64,000 bases of DNA. Origin: Bacillus swezeyi. GTDB taxonomy: Bacteria; Bacillota; Bacilli; Bacillales; Bacillaceae. The notes beneath the pieces are model-generated. The model was not told the origin of the DNA and made no database searches. It was given only the letters and a program-made list of their open reading frames with translations. Of this stretch, positions 1 to 10,633 are shown piece by piece (positions within the stretch are counted from its first letter, which is position 1; the number at the start of each line of letters is the position of its first letter). Where the stretch lies: NCBI RefSeq assembly GCF_001969815.1, contig NZ_MRBK01000012.1, positions 62,001-126,000 of the forward strand. Direction: 5' to 3'. Both the position numbers and the translations under genes were made by a program.

Positions 1-2
1 GC

Positions 3-416
3 AGCAACCACGTGACAGATGTGTATGAAAAGGACGGGGTTTCTTTGCTGGACAGGCAGATCAAAACGGATGACTACCCGCAGTCCAAAAGCTTGTACGG
101 CTTATTGAAATTGGCGTCCGAAAACCTCGGCTATCTTTTCTCACATCATTCAGGAGTTCCGATTTCGGTCATCAATCTACGAATCGGTACGGCAGCTGAG
201 AATGAAAAAGAAGCGCTGCATGTGAAACCAAGAACGACAAAAACGCTGTTGTCTCATATAGACCTCATCGGCATTTTTAAAGCCGCGATTGAATCCGGCA
301 AAATATATGGTACATATTACGCTGTCAGCGACAATCCTGAGAGGCCGTGGTCGATTGCTTCCGCCATCAAGGAATTGGGATACAAGCCTAAAATCAACAC
401 GTCAGACCTTCTGTAG
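3..416 (+). CDS. ytbQ: NAD-dependent epimerase/dehydratase family protein, C-terminal part (YtbQ-like)
   Basis: The reading frame is open to the left edge, so only about 137 C-terminal residues are present. The Tyr-Gln-Ser-Lys-Ser-Leu-Tyr-Gly-Leu-Leu-Lys stretch (about nt 78-110) fits the YxxxK catalytic region of extended short-chain dehydrogenases, followed by the INLRIG strand typical of nucleotide-sugar epimerases. The end of the protein (GYKPKINTS) resembles sugar epimerase C-termini. In B. subtilis ytbQ lies between the biotin operon and ytcP, matching the gene that follows here. The sugar or uronate substrate cannot be told from this fragment. Confidence 0.8.
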   Translation, partial: SNHVTDVYEKDGVSLLDRQIKTDDYPQSKSLYGLLKLASENLGYLFSHHSGVPISVINLRIGTAAENEKEALHVKPRTTKTLLSHIDLIGIFKAAIESGKIYGTYYAVSDNPERPWSIASAIKELGYKPKINTSDLL

Positions 417-422
417 CGGAGA

Positions 423-450
423 TTGACATATCATTTTCTAAGGTTATAAT
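423..450 (+). promoter_or_regulatory. sigma-A-like promoter upstream of ytcP
   Basis: TTGACA (423-428) and TATAAT (445-450) are separated by 16 bp, so both hexamers are consensus. Transcription would start near 457, giving a leader of about 110 nt before ytcP. A second, activator-type start closer to the gene is possible (see findings). Confidence 0.6.
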
Positions 451-541
451 CCTATTCTCCGTTATCCTGCCCCTGCTTAAAAAATGATTATAGACGCTCC
501 CTCCTCTGTTTGCTACATTTTAGACACGATATCGTAATTTT

Positions 542-557
542 TTGACAGCGCTTACAA
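542..557 (+). promoter_or_regulatory. CcpA-binding cre site at the ytcP start
   Basis: The 16 bases match the consensus WTGNNARCGNWWWCAW at every position. The site lies just before, and touches, the ribosome binding site of ytcP, about 85 bp downstream of the sigma-A promoter. This position fits roadblock-type catabolite repression of the pectin transporter operon. CcpA itself is encoded in this window. Confidence 0.75.
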
Positions 558-568
558 GGAGGGGTGAA

Positions 569-1447
569 ATGTCGATCAGACATTCTGCGGGAAGCCGCAT
601 GTTTGACATATTGAATTATGCATTTTTAACAGGATTCGGATTGGTTTGTGTACTGCCGTTTATCCATGTCATAGCCGCCTCTTTTGCGACAGTGGAAGAG
701 GTCATTTCGAAAAAGTTCATATTAATCCCGACAACTTTTTCGCTTGATGCGTACAGGTATATCTTTTCAACTGATATTGTGTACAGAAGCTTGATCATTT
801 CGATCCTTGTGACAGCGGCGGGGACGGCGGTCAGCATGTTTCTTTCCTCTCTGATGGCCTACGGATTATCGAGAAAAGAACTGATGGGCAGGCGGGTGCT
901 GATGTTTTTAGTGGTCTTTACGATGCTGTTCAGCGGCGGCATGATCCCGACGTTTCTCGTCGTAAAATCACTTGGACTCTTGGATTCCTATTGGTCTCTG
1001 ATTCTTCCAACCGCCATCAATGCGTTTAACTTGATCATTTTAAAGAACTTTTTTCAAAACATACCGGCCAGTTTGGAAGAGTCGGCGAAAATCGACGGCT
1101 GTAATGATCTAGGGATTTTCTTCCGGATCATCCTGCCATTGTCCTTGCCGGCGATTGCCACGATTTCGCTGTTTTATGCCGTCACTTATTGGAACACGTA
1201 TATGCAGGCGATCCTGTATTTGAGTGATGCGACGAAGTGGCCGATACAGGTTCTGCTTCGGCAGATCGTTATTGTATCAAGCGGTATGCAAGGTGATATG
1301 ACGGAAATGGGGGCGGCTTCTGCACCTCCTGAACAAACGATTAAAATGGCGGTCATTGTCGTTGCGACCATACCGGTGCTGCTCGTATATCCGTTTATTC
1401 AAAAGCACTTTGCAAAGGGTGCATTATTAGGATCTATAAAAGGATGA
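569..1447 (+). CDS. ytcP: carbohydrate ABC transporter permease YtcP
   Basis: A 292-residue multispanning inner-membrane permease of the LplC/MalG type. About six hydrophobic segments are visible, and the cytoplasmic EAA loop that docks the ATPase is present (EESAKIDGCNDLGIFFRIILP, about residues 178-198). The ATG at 569 is chosen because an AAGGAGG site lies 7 bases upstream; the frame stays open further back to a TTG at 542 that overlaps the cre. It pairs with YteP and the binding lipoprotein YtcQ to import oligosaccharides, probably unsaturated rhamnogalacturonan fragments judging from yteR nearby. No ATPase gene is in the cluster, as usual for this family, which borrows MsmX (known from B. 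subtilis). Confidence 0.92.
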   Translation: MSIRHSAGSRMFDILNYAFLTGFGLVCVLPFIHVIAASFATVEEVISKKFILIPTTFSLDAYRYIFSTDIVYRSLIISILVTAAGTAVSMFLSSLMAYGLSRKELMGRRVLMFLVVFTMLFSGGMIPTFLVVKSLGLLDSYWSLILPTAINAFNLIILKNFFQNIPASLEESAKIDGCNDLGIFFRIILPLSLPAIATISLFYAVTYWNTYMQAILYLSDATKWPIQVLLRQIVIVSSGMQGDMTEMGAASAPPEQTIKMAVIVVATIPVLLVYPFIQKHFAKGALLGSIKG

Positions 1448-1464
1448 AAACGGAGGGGACAATA

Positions 1465-2970
1465 ATGGGGAAAAAATGGCTGATCCCGATTTTTGCGTTC
1501 ATGCTTTTCGCGGGCGGATTGTTGGGCTGTTCGAATAACGGAGCGGACCAGGCTTCTTCAAAGAAGGAGAAAGTCGATCTGGACTCTCCTTTGGACTTGA
1601 GCTGGATGGTGATTCTCTACCATCAGCAGCCGCCGAAGGACACGGCGATTAAGAAAATTGAAGAGCTTACAAATACAAAGCTTGATTTAATGTGGGTGCC
1701 TGATGCGGTAAAAGAAGACCGCTTAAATTCCGCACTAGCTGCCGGCAATCTGCCAAAGGTCGTCACCATCCAGGACATCAAAAATTCATCTGTCATGAAT
1801 GCTTTCAGATCAGGGATGTTTTGGGAAGTCGGCCCTTATGTAAAGGATTATCCGAATTTGAGCAAAATGAATAAGCTGATCAACAAAAATGCATCAATAG
1901 ACGGAAAACTTTATGGCATCTACAGAGAGCGCCCTTTATCAAGACAGGGCATCGTCATCCGTAAAGACTGGCTTGATAACTTGGGTCTTGATATGCCGAA
2001 AACGCTCGATGAGTTGTATGAAACGGCAAAGGCGTTCACAGAAAAAGACCCTGATCAAAACGGGAAGCAGGATACAATCGGATTTGCCGACAGAAACGAC
2101 TTGATTTACGGTGCATTTAAAACATTGGGTTCATATATGGGGATGCCGACAGACTGGGAAGAAAAAAACGGCGAGTTTACGCCTGATTTTATGACAAAAG
2201 AGTATGTGGATACAATGAAATATATGAAAAAGCTTTATGACGAAGGGCTTATCAATAAAGACTTTCCAGTGACGAGCAAAACACAGCAGCAAGAGCTGTT
2301 TTCACAAGGAAAAGCCGGCATTTATGTCGGGAATATGGTGGATGCCGTCAATTTAAGAGATCAGTCGGTTGATGACAAGATGGAGCTTGATATCATCAAC
2401 CGCATCAAAGGGCCTGACGGAAAGGAGCGCGTCTGGGCATCCGGCGGACATAACGGAATTTTTGCCTTTCCGAAAACAAGCGTCAAAACCGAGAAAGAGT
2501 TAAAACGGATTTTAGCCTTTTTTGATCGAATCGCGGAGGAGGATGTATACAGCCTGATGACATACGGCATCGAAGGCGTTCACTACAAAAAAGAAGGGGA
2601 TCAGCACTTCAAACGCATGGAGGACAAATTAAAAGACTGGCAGGCGGAAATTCAGCCGCTCGTCTCCCTTGTCGGTATTGATAAAGCCTATTTAAAAAAT
2701 ACGGGCGATCAGCTTCGTTCAAAATATGAAGAGCTGACAGAAGATAACGAAAAGATTATTGTCTCAAACCCTGCTGAGAGCCTGTACTCCCCGGTTGCCT
2801 CTGAAAGGGGGGACGAACTGCAAAAGATCATCGATGATGCCACATATCAATTTATCCTTGGCAAGCTGGATGAAAGCCAGTTTAAACAAGCGGTGGAAAA
2901 ATGGCGCTCAAACGGCGGCAATCAAGTGATTGAGGAATTTGAAGAAGCATTTAAGAAAGCGGAAAAATAA
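1465..2970 (+). CDS. ytcQ: extracellular solute-binding lipoprotein YtcQ
   Basis: A 501-residue secreted binding protein. The N-terminus has a basic start, a hydrophobic core and a lipobox (LLGC, about residues 19-22), so it should be lipid-anchored on the outer membrane face. The rest resembles family 1 extracellular sugar-binding proteins of the LplA type. The ATG at 1465 follows a GGAGGGG site; the gene starts 17 bases after ytcP, so the two are cotranscribed. It is the substrate-capturing part of the YtcP/YteP importer. A perfect palindromic terminator closes the unit. Confidence 0.9.
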   Translation: MGKKWLIPIFAFMLFAGGLLGCSNNGADQASSKKEKVDLDSPLDLSWMVILYHQQPPKDTAIKKIEELTNTKLDLMWVPDAVKEDRLNSALAAGNLPKVVTIQDIKNSSVMNAFRSGMFWEVGPYVKDYPNLSKMNKLINKNASIDGKLYGIYRERPLSRQGIVIRKDWLDNLGLDMPKTLDELYETAKAFTEKDPDQNGKQDTIGFADRNDLIYGAFKTLGSYMGMPTDWEEKNGEFTPDFMTKEYVDTMKYMKKLYDEGLINKDFPVTSKTQQQELFSQGKAGIYVGNMVDAVNLRDQSVDDKMELDIINRIKGPDGKERVWASGGHNGIFAFPKTSVKTEKELKRILAFFDRIAEEDVYSLMTYGIEGVHYKKEGDQHFKRMEDKLKDWQAEIQPLVSLVGIDKAYLKNTGDQLRSKYEELTEDNEKIIVSNPAESLYSPVASERGDELQKIIDDATYQFILGKLDESQFKQAVEKWRSNGGNQVIEEFEEAFKKAEK

Positions 2971-2979
2971 AAGAGCAGG

Positions 2980-3010
2980 CAATCCCGGAAGCTTCCGGGA
3001 TTGTTTTTTT
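2980..3010 (+). terminator. rho-independent terminator of ytcPQ
   Basis: Two 12-base arms form a perfect palindrome centred at 2991/2992, followed by seven T residues. It separates ytcQ from the convergent ytdP. Confidence 0.85.
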
Positions 3011-5321
3011 ATGCCGAATGGTTTTTGAGTTCGCGATACTTTCCAGGCGTGATGCCTTCAAGTTTTTTGAACGAGCGAATGAAGTTTTGCGGATTTTTAT
3101 ACTTTAGTTTCTCAGAGATCTCTTTTACTGACAAAGTCGTCTCAGTAAGCCAGCTTTTCGCAATATGATGACGGTATGATGACAAATATTCGCTGAATGA
3201 TATTTTCATTTCTTTTCTGAAAATACTGCTTAAATAGTTTGGGTTGTAATGGAGTCTGCCGGCGATGGATTCAAGGGTCAGATCGGTATCGAATTCCTGC
3301 TGGATAATATGGACGATTTTTTCGGAAATGTTTTTGTATTGCGATTCTTCCCTGACGCTGAGCGTTTCGATCATCTTGCCGATAATTTGTGCGTTCAGCC
3401 AGCTTTCAACATCTTCCAAGGTGGTCAGCTCAAAAATATCGTCATACAGCATTTTATTTCCATCCGGTTCAAACAGTTCGATGCCGAGCAGATGCATAAA
3501 TTCGATTAAATTGTTGAGCAGCCTTGCAATAGCGACTTGGCAGTGATGAGGGTTCGTATTTTCCGAGCAGATGGACTCAAGCAAAAGGTGCAGCTTTTTT
3601 GCTGCTTTTTCTTGATCACATGCTTTAATGGCTTCAAACAGCTCATTTTGAATCTGCTTTGGAAATTGAGTCAGGAACGCTTTGTTCCGGTCAAGCTGCT
3701 CAAAGAAAATGACTGTGCGTTTTCCGGATTGAAGCCTGTATGTCAAAGCTTCAAGCCCTTCGAGATAAGCGTGTTTCGTCATGGAAAGGCTTGTAAAGGG
3801 CTGGCTGATTCCAATGCTGACACAGAGTCCGAGCTCCTTATGGATGTGATCCTGAATGGAGGAGGCTGCGGTTTTTAAATGCTGCTGAAGCCTGTCCAAT
3901 GACTGGCCGCGGTTTAACATGATGGTTGTCTGCGTTTTGTCGATGACGACGGAGGGCAGGCGCTTCTCCTTCGGAACAGATCGCTCCACAAGGCTGTTGA
4001 TGGCAAACAGGAGGACATCAAGGTCCCTTTTTTCATATGGTGTGTCCTTCAGCGTATCAATTTGTAATGTGAAGACAGCGAGATGGCTCCAATCGTCCGG
4101 GAAGCCGAGCCCTTTGAAGCGCTCTTTTGTTTCTTCTTCACTCAATTTGCCGAGCAATAGCCTCGTTAAAAAGTATTGCTTCAGTTGAGTGACTTGCTGC
4201 TTCACGCGTATGGTGAGATCATGATTTTTGTTTTTCATCTCTTTAATATTCCGCTCAATCAATTCAAATTCACTTTCATGGCGGTCTTTGCCGGCGGAGT
4301 CTGTTCCCGGGACGGAGCCTGAGACGGACTCATATAACACTTTGATCGGCCTATAGAAATGGCGGGAGCCGAACCAGGAAAACATTAATGAAAGCGCTAA
4401 CAAAAATGCGCAGATTGTAAAGGTGAACCAGCCGATTGAAGTTGTTTGCTGGTAGAGTTCGGGTATTGTCGTGAATGAAACGTATATCCAATTGTTATAG
4501 TCTGACTTCTGGTATGTAATCTTATAGTCTGTATTACTGATAGATGTATCAAATTGGCCGTTTTTCGTTGAAAGCTGCCGGATTTTTTTGAAGTAGTCTT
4601 CATTTCTGATCGAATGTCCGATCATAGATGATTTGGGATGAAGAATAATCCGGCCGTTGTCGTCAAGCGCCATCATGCTGCTTGTTTTTGATTTGAGGGG
4701 CATTCTTTTGACAAGCGAGCAGGAAGGAATGCTTGCGATGGCAAGACCTTTGTTTTCCATGCTGTTCAAGGGAAGCTGTTTGACCAGATTGATGTTGTAC
4801 AGGCATTTTCCTGCCGCTCCTTCTTTTGTTGCGACAAGGGCGTTGTTTTTTTCAAGCACCCAGCTTGAACGGCTTTTTAAAGAATTGTAAAGCGAGACTG
4901 TAAGGGCTAGTTTGGGCTGGTCCAAATTGTATAATCCCGAATTGTTAATATACCACTTTTTTTCCTGGCTGATCAGTGTGATGTCGGACAGGTCGGTGTC
5001 AAACGTCTGCAGTTCGTTTAATTCTTTATTGATTTGGTTATACAGCTGAAAGCGTTCTGGTGTGATTTTGCGGCTGAGTGTCTGAATTAAAGGATAAGAA
5101 CGGACATAATTGGTGAAGGAATGATCAACCGTTTTTAAAATGTGTTCAATATTGAACTGCGCCTGGCCAACGGTTTGGAGCTTTTCGTTTGTGACGTTCT
5201 GTTCAATGGTTTCCGCCGATCTTTGATAAGAAAAAAAGCCGACAATGATGACCGGAATGGTGCTGAGAATAAAAAAGAAGGTCACCAGCTTGTAATAAAA
5301 CTTGTATTGTTTCTTTTTCAT
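3009..5321 (-). CDS. ytdP: membrane-anchored AraC-family transcriptional regulator YtdP
   Basis: A 770-residue regulator. A transmembrane segment near residues 7-30 and another around residue 300 bracket an extracytoplasmic sensor region. The C-terminal 100 residues carry the AraC/XylS double helix-turn-helix (LTLESIAGRLHYNPNYLSSI and the VKEISEKLKYKNPQNFIRSF region). The ATG at 5321 follows a G-rich ribosome site; 13 residues upstream in the frame are unlikely to be used. The gene lies opposite to and between the two transporter units and probably activates them when pectin fragments are sensed outside. A consensus CcpA box lies within the coding region at 4388-4403. Confidence 0.9.
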   Translation of the reverse strand: MKKKQYKFYYKLVTFFFILSTIPVIIVGFFSYQRSAETIEQNVTNEKLQTVGQAQFNIEHILKTVDHSFTNYVRSYPLIQTLSRKITPERFQLYNQINKELNELQTFDTDLSDITLISQEKKWYINNSGLYNLDQPKLALTVSLYNSLKSRSSWVLEKNNALVATKEGAAGKCLYNINLVKQLPLNSMENKGLAIASIPSCSLVKRMPLKSKTSSMMALDDNGRIILHPKSSMIGHSIRNEDYFKKIRQLSTKNGQFDTSISNTDYKITYQKSDYNNWIYVSFTTIPELYQQTTSIGWFTFTICAFLLALSLMFSWFGSRHFYRPIKVLYESVSGSVPGTDSAGKDRHESEFELIERNIKEMKNKNHDLTIRVKQQVTQLKQYFLTRLLLGKLSEEETKERFKGLGFPDDWSHLAVFTLQIDTLKDTPYEKRDLDVLLFAINSLVERSVPKEKRLPSVVIDKTQTTIMLNRGQSLDRLQQHLKTAASSIQDHIHKELGLCVSIGISQPFTSLSMTKHAYLEGLEALTYRLQSGKRTVIFFEQLDRNKAFLTQFPKQIQNELFEAIKACDQEKAAKKLHLLLESICSENTNPHHCQVAIARLLNNLIEFMHLLGIELFEPDGNKMLYDDIFELTTLEDVESWLNAQIIGKMIETLSVREESQYKNISEKIVHIIQQEFDTDLTLESIAGRLHYNPNYLSSIFRKEMKISFSEYLSSYRHHIAKSWLTETTLSVKEISEKLKYKNPQNFIRSFKKLEGITPGKYRELKNHSA
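4388..4403. promoter_or_regulatory. cre-like CcpA box inside ytdP
   Basis: All 16 positions match WTGNNARCGNWWWCAW. It lies about 930 bp inside the coding sequence of ytdP, in the stretch encoding the second membrane segment. Function is inferred only; chance occurrence cannot be excluded. Confidence 0.45.
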
Positions 5322-5475
5322 AAATTCCCCCCCAACCAAATCTGAAAATGAGATGTTCATATATAATTAATCCGACTTTTGTGTGAATTTGTCAATAATC
5401 ATTTTCTAATCATCGTTTCATTATATTAGATTTTCCAGCTTGAGAGCGAAGGGGCGCACCATGTGATGATATGAT

Positions 5476-5505
5476 TGTAGACTACATTTTTCCGCCTGAT
5501 ATAAA
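5476..5505 (+). promoter_or_regulatory. candidate yteP promoter with extended -10 and palindrome
   Basis: TGATATAAA (5497-5505) is an extended -10 element. The -35 region is weak and coincides with an 11-bp palindrome, TGTAGACTACA (5476-5486). A weak -35 beside a palindrome suggests an activator-dependent promoter, YtdP being the obvious candidate. Confidence 0.45.
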
Positions 5506-5537
5506 GTGGAAGCAAACAACATGAAGGGAGGCCATTT

Positions 5538-6503
5538 ATGAAAGGAGCACAGGTTCAGACTGAGAAAGATCCGGCCCTTATTGTCGGAAAAGAGCGAAAG
5601 ACGCGTTTTTTTGAGAAAGCGCTTCAGCAAAAGTATTTATATTTGATGATTCTGCCGGGGTTGATTTATTTTCTTCTTTTTAAGTATGTGCCGATGTGGG
5701 GGATTGTCATTGCCTTTCAGGACTATCAGCCGTTTCTCGGCATAGCGGGCAGCGAATGGGTGGGCTTTAAACATTTTGAAAGACTTTTTACGGAACCGAC
5801 TTTTTTTATGCTGCTGAAGAATACACTGGTTTTGTTTTTCTTAAATCTTGTCGTATTCTTTCCGATCCCGATTATTTTGGCTATTTTATTAAACGAAGTC
5901 AGAATTGTGCTGTTTAAAAAGTTTGTCCAGACCATGATTTATATTCCGCATTTCATGTCTTGGGTCATCGTCGTATCGCTTTCATTCGTCCTCTTAACGG
6001 TAGATGGAGGGCTGATGAATGAAATCATCGCCTTCTTTGGCGGAGAGAAGATCAATTTTTTGCTGAATGAAAACTGGTTCAGGCCGATGTACATTCTTCA
6101 GGTCATCTGGAGGGAGGCCGGGTGGTCGACGATCATTTATTTGGCGGCGATTACCGCTGTAGATCCGCAGCTCTATGAAGCGGCGAAAATGGACGGGGCC
6201 AACCGAATACGGAGGATGTGGCATGTCACCCTGCCGGCGATCAGAAGCGTGATTGTCGTTTTGCTCATTCTTAAAATAGGAGATACGCTCGAACTCGGAT
6301 TTGAGCATGTCTACCTGCTCCTTAATGCAACGAACCGCGAAGTTGCCGAAATATTTGATACGTATGTGTATACGGCTGGGTTAAAGCAGGGGCAGTTCAG
6401 CTACAGTACGGCTGTCGGCTTATTTAAAGCCGCCGTGGGGCTTGCGCTGGTCATGTTTGCGAACAGGATGGCAAAGAAATTTGGAGAAGAAGGGATTTAT
6501 TAA
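5538..6503 (+). CDS. yteP: carbohydrate ABC transporter permease YteP
   Basis: A 321-residue permease of the LplB/UgpA type with six predicted membrane spans and the EAA motif (YEAAKMDGANRIRRMWHVTL, about residues 213-232). It is the second membrane subunit that pairs with YtcP. The ATG at 5538 has a GGGAGG site 8 bases upstream. It heads the second unit of the locus, divergent from ytdP and followed 28 bases later by the hydrolase yteR, so import and cytoplasmic cleavage are linked. Confidence 0.92.
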   Translation: MKGAQVQTEKDPALIVGKERKTRFFEKALQQKYLYLMILPGLIYFLLFKYVPMWGIVIAFQDYQPFLGIAGSEWVGFKHFERLFTEPTFFMLLKNTLVLFFLNLVVFFPIPIILAILLNEVRIVLFKKFVQTMIYIPHFMSWVIVVSLSFVLLTVDGGLMNEIIAFFGGEKINFLLNENWFRPMYILQVIWREAGWSTIIYLAAITAVDPQLYEAAKMDGANRIRRMWHVTLPAIRSVIVVLLILKIGDTLELGFEHVYLLLNATNREVAEIFDTYVYTAGLKQGQFSYSTAVGLFKAAVGLALVMFANRMAKKFGEEGIY

Positions 6504-6516
6504 AATCCGTTGATGA

Positions 6517-8144
<1,628 letters not shown>

Positions 8145-8158
8145 ACAGAGGGGTGCCA

Positions 8159-9436
8159 ATGAAAAAGTATGCGATATGCGGGCTGAGCGGCCGCGCATTC
8201 AACATGTTTATCAAGCCTTTTCTCGATAAGTATCACAAGGAGCACTCGATCGCCGCGCTTTTGGATGACGATCCGCTCAGGGAAGCCGTCTGCAAAAACA
8301 GGTTTCCCGAGCTGTGTTCGATCCCGTTTTTTCAAGCTGAAGCGTTTGCTGATATGATCGAAGAGGTCAAGCCTGACGCCGTGATTGTGGCGGGGCGCGA
8401 TGATACACATGTCCGCTATATTTTGGGCGCTTTGAAAAAGAATATAGATGTGGTGACCGAAAAGCCGATGGTGACCACAGTGAAAGATGCCGCGGCTGTA
8501 TTGGAAGCCGAGAAAGCAAGCGAAGGCAAAGTGACCGTCACCTTTAATTACCGCTATAATCCCTACCACCGCAAAATAAAAGAGATGATTCTCGAAGGAA
8601 AGCTCGGCAGAATCACGTCTGTTGATCTGAACTGGTATATTGATACGTACCACGGAGCGAGCTATTTTAAACGCTGGAACAGAATGAGGAAGTATTCCGG
8701 CGGGCTTTCCGTCCACAAATCTACCCATCACTTCGACCTCGTCAATTGGTGGCTTGATCAAAAACCTCAGGAAGTCTTTGCCTATGGCCGCTTGAATTAT
8801 TACGGGCCTGACGGCGAAATGAATCCAAAAAAAGGAGAAGCACGCCATTGCGGAACATGCCATGTCAAAACGAAATGCCGCTATTTTATGAGATGGCAAG
8901 CAGGCGACCCTGAGGATGACCACATCAAGGTAAACGAAAACCAGCATCCGCTATATACCGGCTACAGGCCTGACGCATGTATATTCGATGAGGAAATTGA
9001 CATCGAAGACACGTACGCTGCCGTTTTGAAATATGATGGGGGCGTATTATTAAACTATTCCGTGCTCTTTTCTGCTCCATATGAAGGCTACCGCCTTGCC
9101 ATAAACGGCACGAAAGGAAGGCTGGAAACGAAAGAATACCACGCACCGGGAAGAGTTCCTTTTGAAGTGCAGGAGCAAACGATCGAATATTTTCCGTTGT
9201 TTGAGTCCAAAGAAACGATTCGCGTCGTCCGGCAGCCGGGCGGACACGGCGGCGGAGATCCCTTGCTTTTGGAGGAGCTGTTTTCGGGCAAAGATCCTTT
9301 AAGAGATTATGATATTCTGGCCGGCGCTGAAGCAGGCGCCTATTCGATTGCAGCGGGTGAAGGAGTGTGGCGCTCCATCAAGGAAAAAAGGCCGATCGGG
9401 ATCGAAGAACTTCTTCATTCCCGGCAATACACCTAA
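8159..9436 (+). CDS. yteT: Gfo/Idh/MocA-family oxidoreductase YteT
   Basis: A 425-residue NAD(P)-dependent sugar dehydrogenase. The N-terminal Rossmann domain starts at ICGLSGRAF, and the EKPM motif with its conserved Lys lies near residues 102-105. A Cys cluster (CGTCHVKTKC, about residues 231-240) is compatible with metal binding. The ATG at 8159 is preferred over one at 8141 because AGAGGGG lies 7 bases upstream. The locus suggests it oxidises a sugar or uronate released by YteR; the substrate is unknown. Confidence 0.88.
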   Translation: MKKYAICGLSGRAFNMFIKPFLDKYHKEHSIAALLDDDPLREAVCKNRFPELCSIPFFQAEAFADMIEEVKPDAVIVAGRDDTHVRYILGALKKNIDVVTEKPMVTTVKDAAAVLEAEKASEGKVTVTFNYRYNPYHRKIKEMILEGKLGRITSVDLNWYIDTYHGASYFKRWNRMRKYSGGLSVHKSTHHFDLVNWWLDQKPQEVFAYGRLNYYGPDGEMNPKKGEARHCGTCHVKTKCRYFMRWQAGDPEDDHIKVNENQHPLYTGYRPDACIFDEEIDIEDTYAAVLKYDGGVLLNYSVLFSAPYEGYRLAINGTKGRLETKEYHAPGRVPFEVQEQTIEYFPLFESKETIRVVRQPGGHGGGDPLLLEELFSGKDPLRDYDILAGAEAGAYSIAAGEGVWRSIKEKRPIGIEELLHSRQYT

Positions 9437-9451
9437 AAGGGGGCAAATCAC

Positions 9452-10096
9452 GTGGAACAAGGTGTCTCCATGGGAAGAGTGCTGAGCTTTTGCGAGTGGG
9501 TCATGAGATTTGCTTATACCAACCTGCTATGGTTTGTGTTTATGCTTCTAGGCCTCGGTGTTCTCGGTTTTATGCCGGCGACCGCCGCTTTATTTGCCGT
9601 GATGAGAAAATGGGTGATGGGCCGGTCTGACATCCCGGTTTTCCAAACATTTTGGCAGGCCTACCGCGGAGAATTCTTTCGGTCTAATGTCATCGGACTT
9701 ATATTGCTGGCCGTTGGAACGATTATTTATATTGATCTGGCATTTATTTATCCGGAAAATATCTATTTGCACATCCTTCGTTTTGTCATTATGGTATTTG
9801 GATTTTTGTTTTTGATTATGCTGTTTTATGTGTTTCCGCTGCTGGCCCATTTTGAATGGAAAAAGCGGTTGTACTTGAAGTTTTCGTTAATTCTCGGGAT
9901 TTCATATTTGCAGTATACATTAACGATGATGGCGATTACCGCTCTTCTTTATCTCGTTTTCGCCTATCTGCCGGGAATCGTTCCCTTTTTCAGCGTCAGC
10001 CTATTAAGCTATTCGATCATGTGGCTGGCCTATCAAGTCCTGAAAAAAGCGGAAGCAACAGAGCCGCAACAAAAGGCTCACTCGGCTGAAGGTTGA
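9452..10096 (+). CDS. yteU: DUF624 integral membrane protein YteU
   Basis: A 214-residue protein with five or six hydrophobic segments and the DUF624 start region (NLLWFVFMLLGLGVLGFMPA). DUF624 proteins often travel with sugar ABC transporters; their role is not established. The GTG at 9452 has AAAAGGGGG 8 bases upstream; an ATG at 9470 is an alternative. It is the last gene matching the B. subtilis pectin locus before unrelated genes begin. Confidence 0.82.
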   Translation: MEQGVSMGRVLSFCEWVMRFAYTNLLWFVFMLLGLGVLGFMPATAALFAVMRKWVMGRSDIPVFQTFWQAYRGEFFRSNVIGLILLAVGTIIYIDLAFIYPENIYLHILRFVIMVFGFLFLIMLFYVFPLLAHFEWKKRLYLKFSLILGISYLQYTLTMMAITALLYLVFAYLPGIVPFFSVSLLSYSIMWLAYQVLKKAEATEPQQKAHSAEG

Positions 10097-10153
10097 CATT
10101 GCACCTGACGGTTATTCCGAAGGTGTGCTTCTCAATGAAAGGAGCTGGTGAAC

Positions 10154-10516
10154 ATGAGCAAAGAAAATGATAAACGGTATATTCATTGGATCGATCAAGC
10201 CGTGAAAGACGGTCTTGATAAAGATGGGGGGATACAGTCGCTGCCTGGTTTCGGCAAGCCGCTCAGCAAAGAAGCGCTTCATGGAAATGCGCTTTCAAGC
10301 ACCCTTAAAAACGCCCGCTATCTTCCCGATTGGCTGAGACTGCAAAAAGACATCAAGCAAGAAATAGAAAAAGCCATTACATCTAATCAAGGCGAAGAAC
10401 AAATCGACTTGATCAACCGGAAAATCAAAAAATATAATCTTTCCTGTCCAAGCCAATTCCAAAAAAGCTTTGTCACAAAACAAAACCTTGAAAACCAGCT
10501 GAAGCATTGGAGCTGA
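10154..10516 (+). CDS. DUF1992 (DnaJ homologue subfamily C-like) protein
   Basis: A 120-residue soluble protein. The IDQAVKDGLDKDGGIQSLPG.GKPL stretch (about residues 12-37) and the LPDWLRLQKDI segment match the DUF1992 family, whose members are sometimes labelled DnaJ-like although no J domain is seen here. The ATG at 10154 is chosen over GTG at 10148 because AAAGGAG lies 9 bases before it. It sits 57 bases after yteU and may be read with it. The function is unknown. Confidence 0.75.
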   Translation: MSKENDKRYIHWIDQAVKDGLDKDGGIQSLPGFGKPLSKEALHGNALSSTLKNARYLPDWLRLQKDIKQEIEKAITSNQGEEQIDLINRKIKKYNLSCPSQFQKSFVTKQNLENQLKHWS

Positions 10517-10559
10517 GAAATGGGTTTCCCCATGAAAATTTTTTCATCACCATAAACAA

Positions 10560-10588
10560 TTGCCAAAAACAATCATTTTCTGTAAAAT
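10560..10588 (+). promoter_or_regulatory. sigma-A-like promoter of rap-phr
   Basis: TTGCCA (10560-10565), a 17-bp spacer and TAAAAT (10583-10588). The start point would be near 10595, just ahead of the rap ribosome site. Confidence 0.6.
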
Positions 10589-10633
10589 AAAGTTAGTAAA
10601 AACGTTTAAAAATAAGAAAGGATGAATCAAGAA

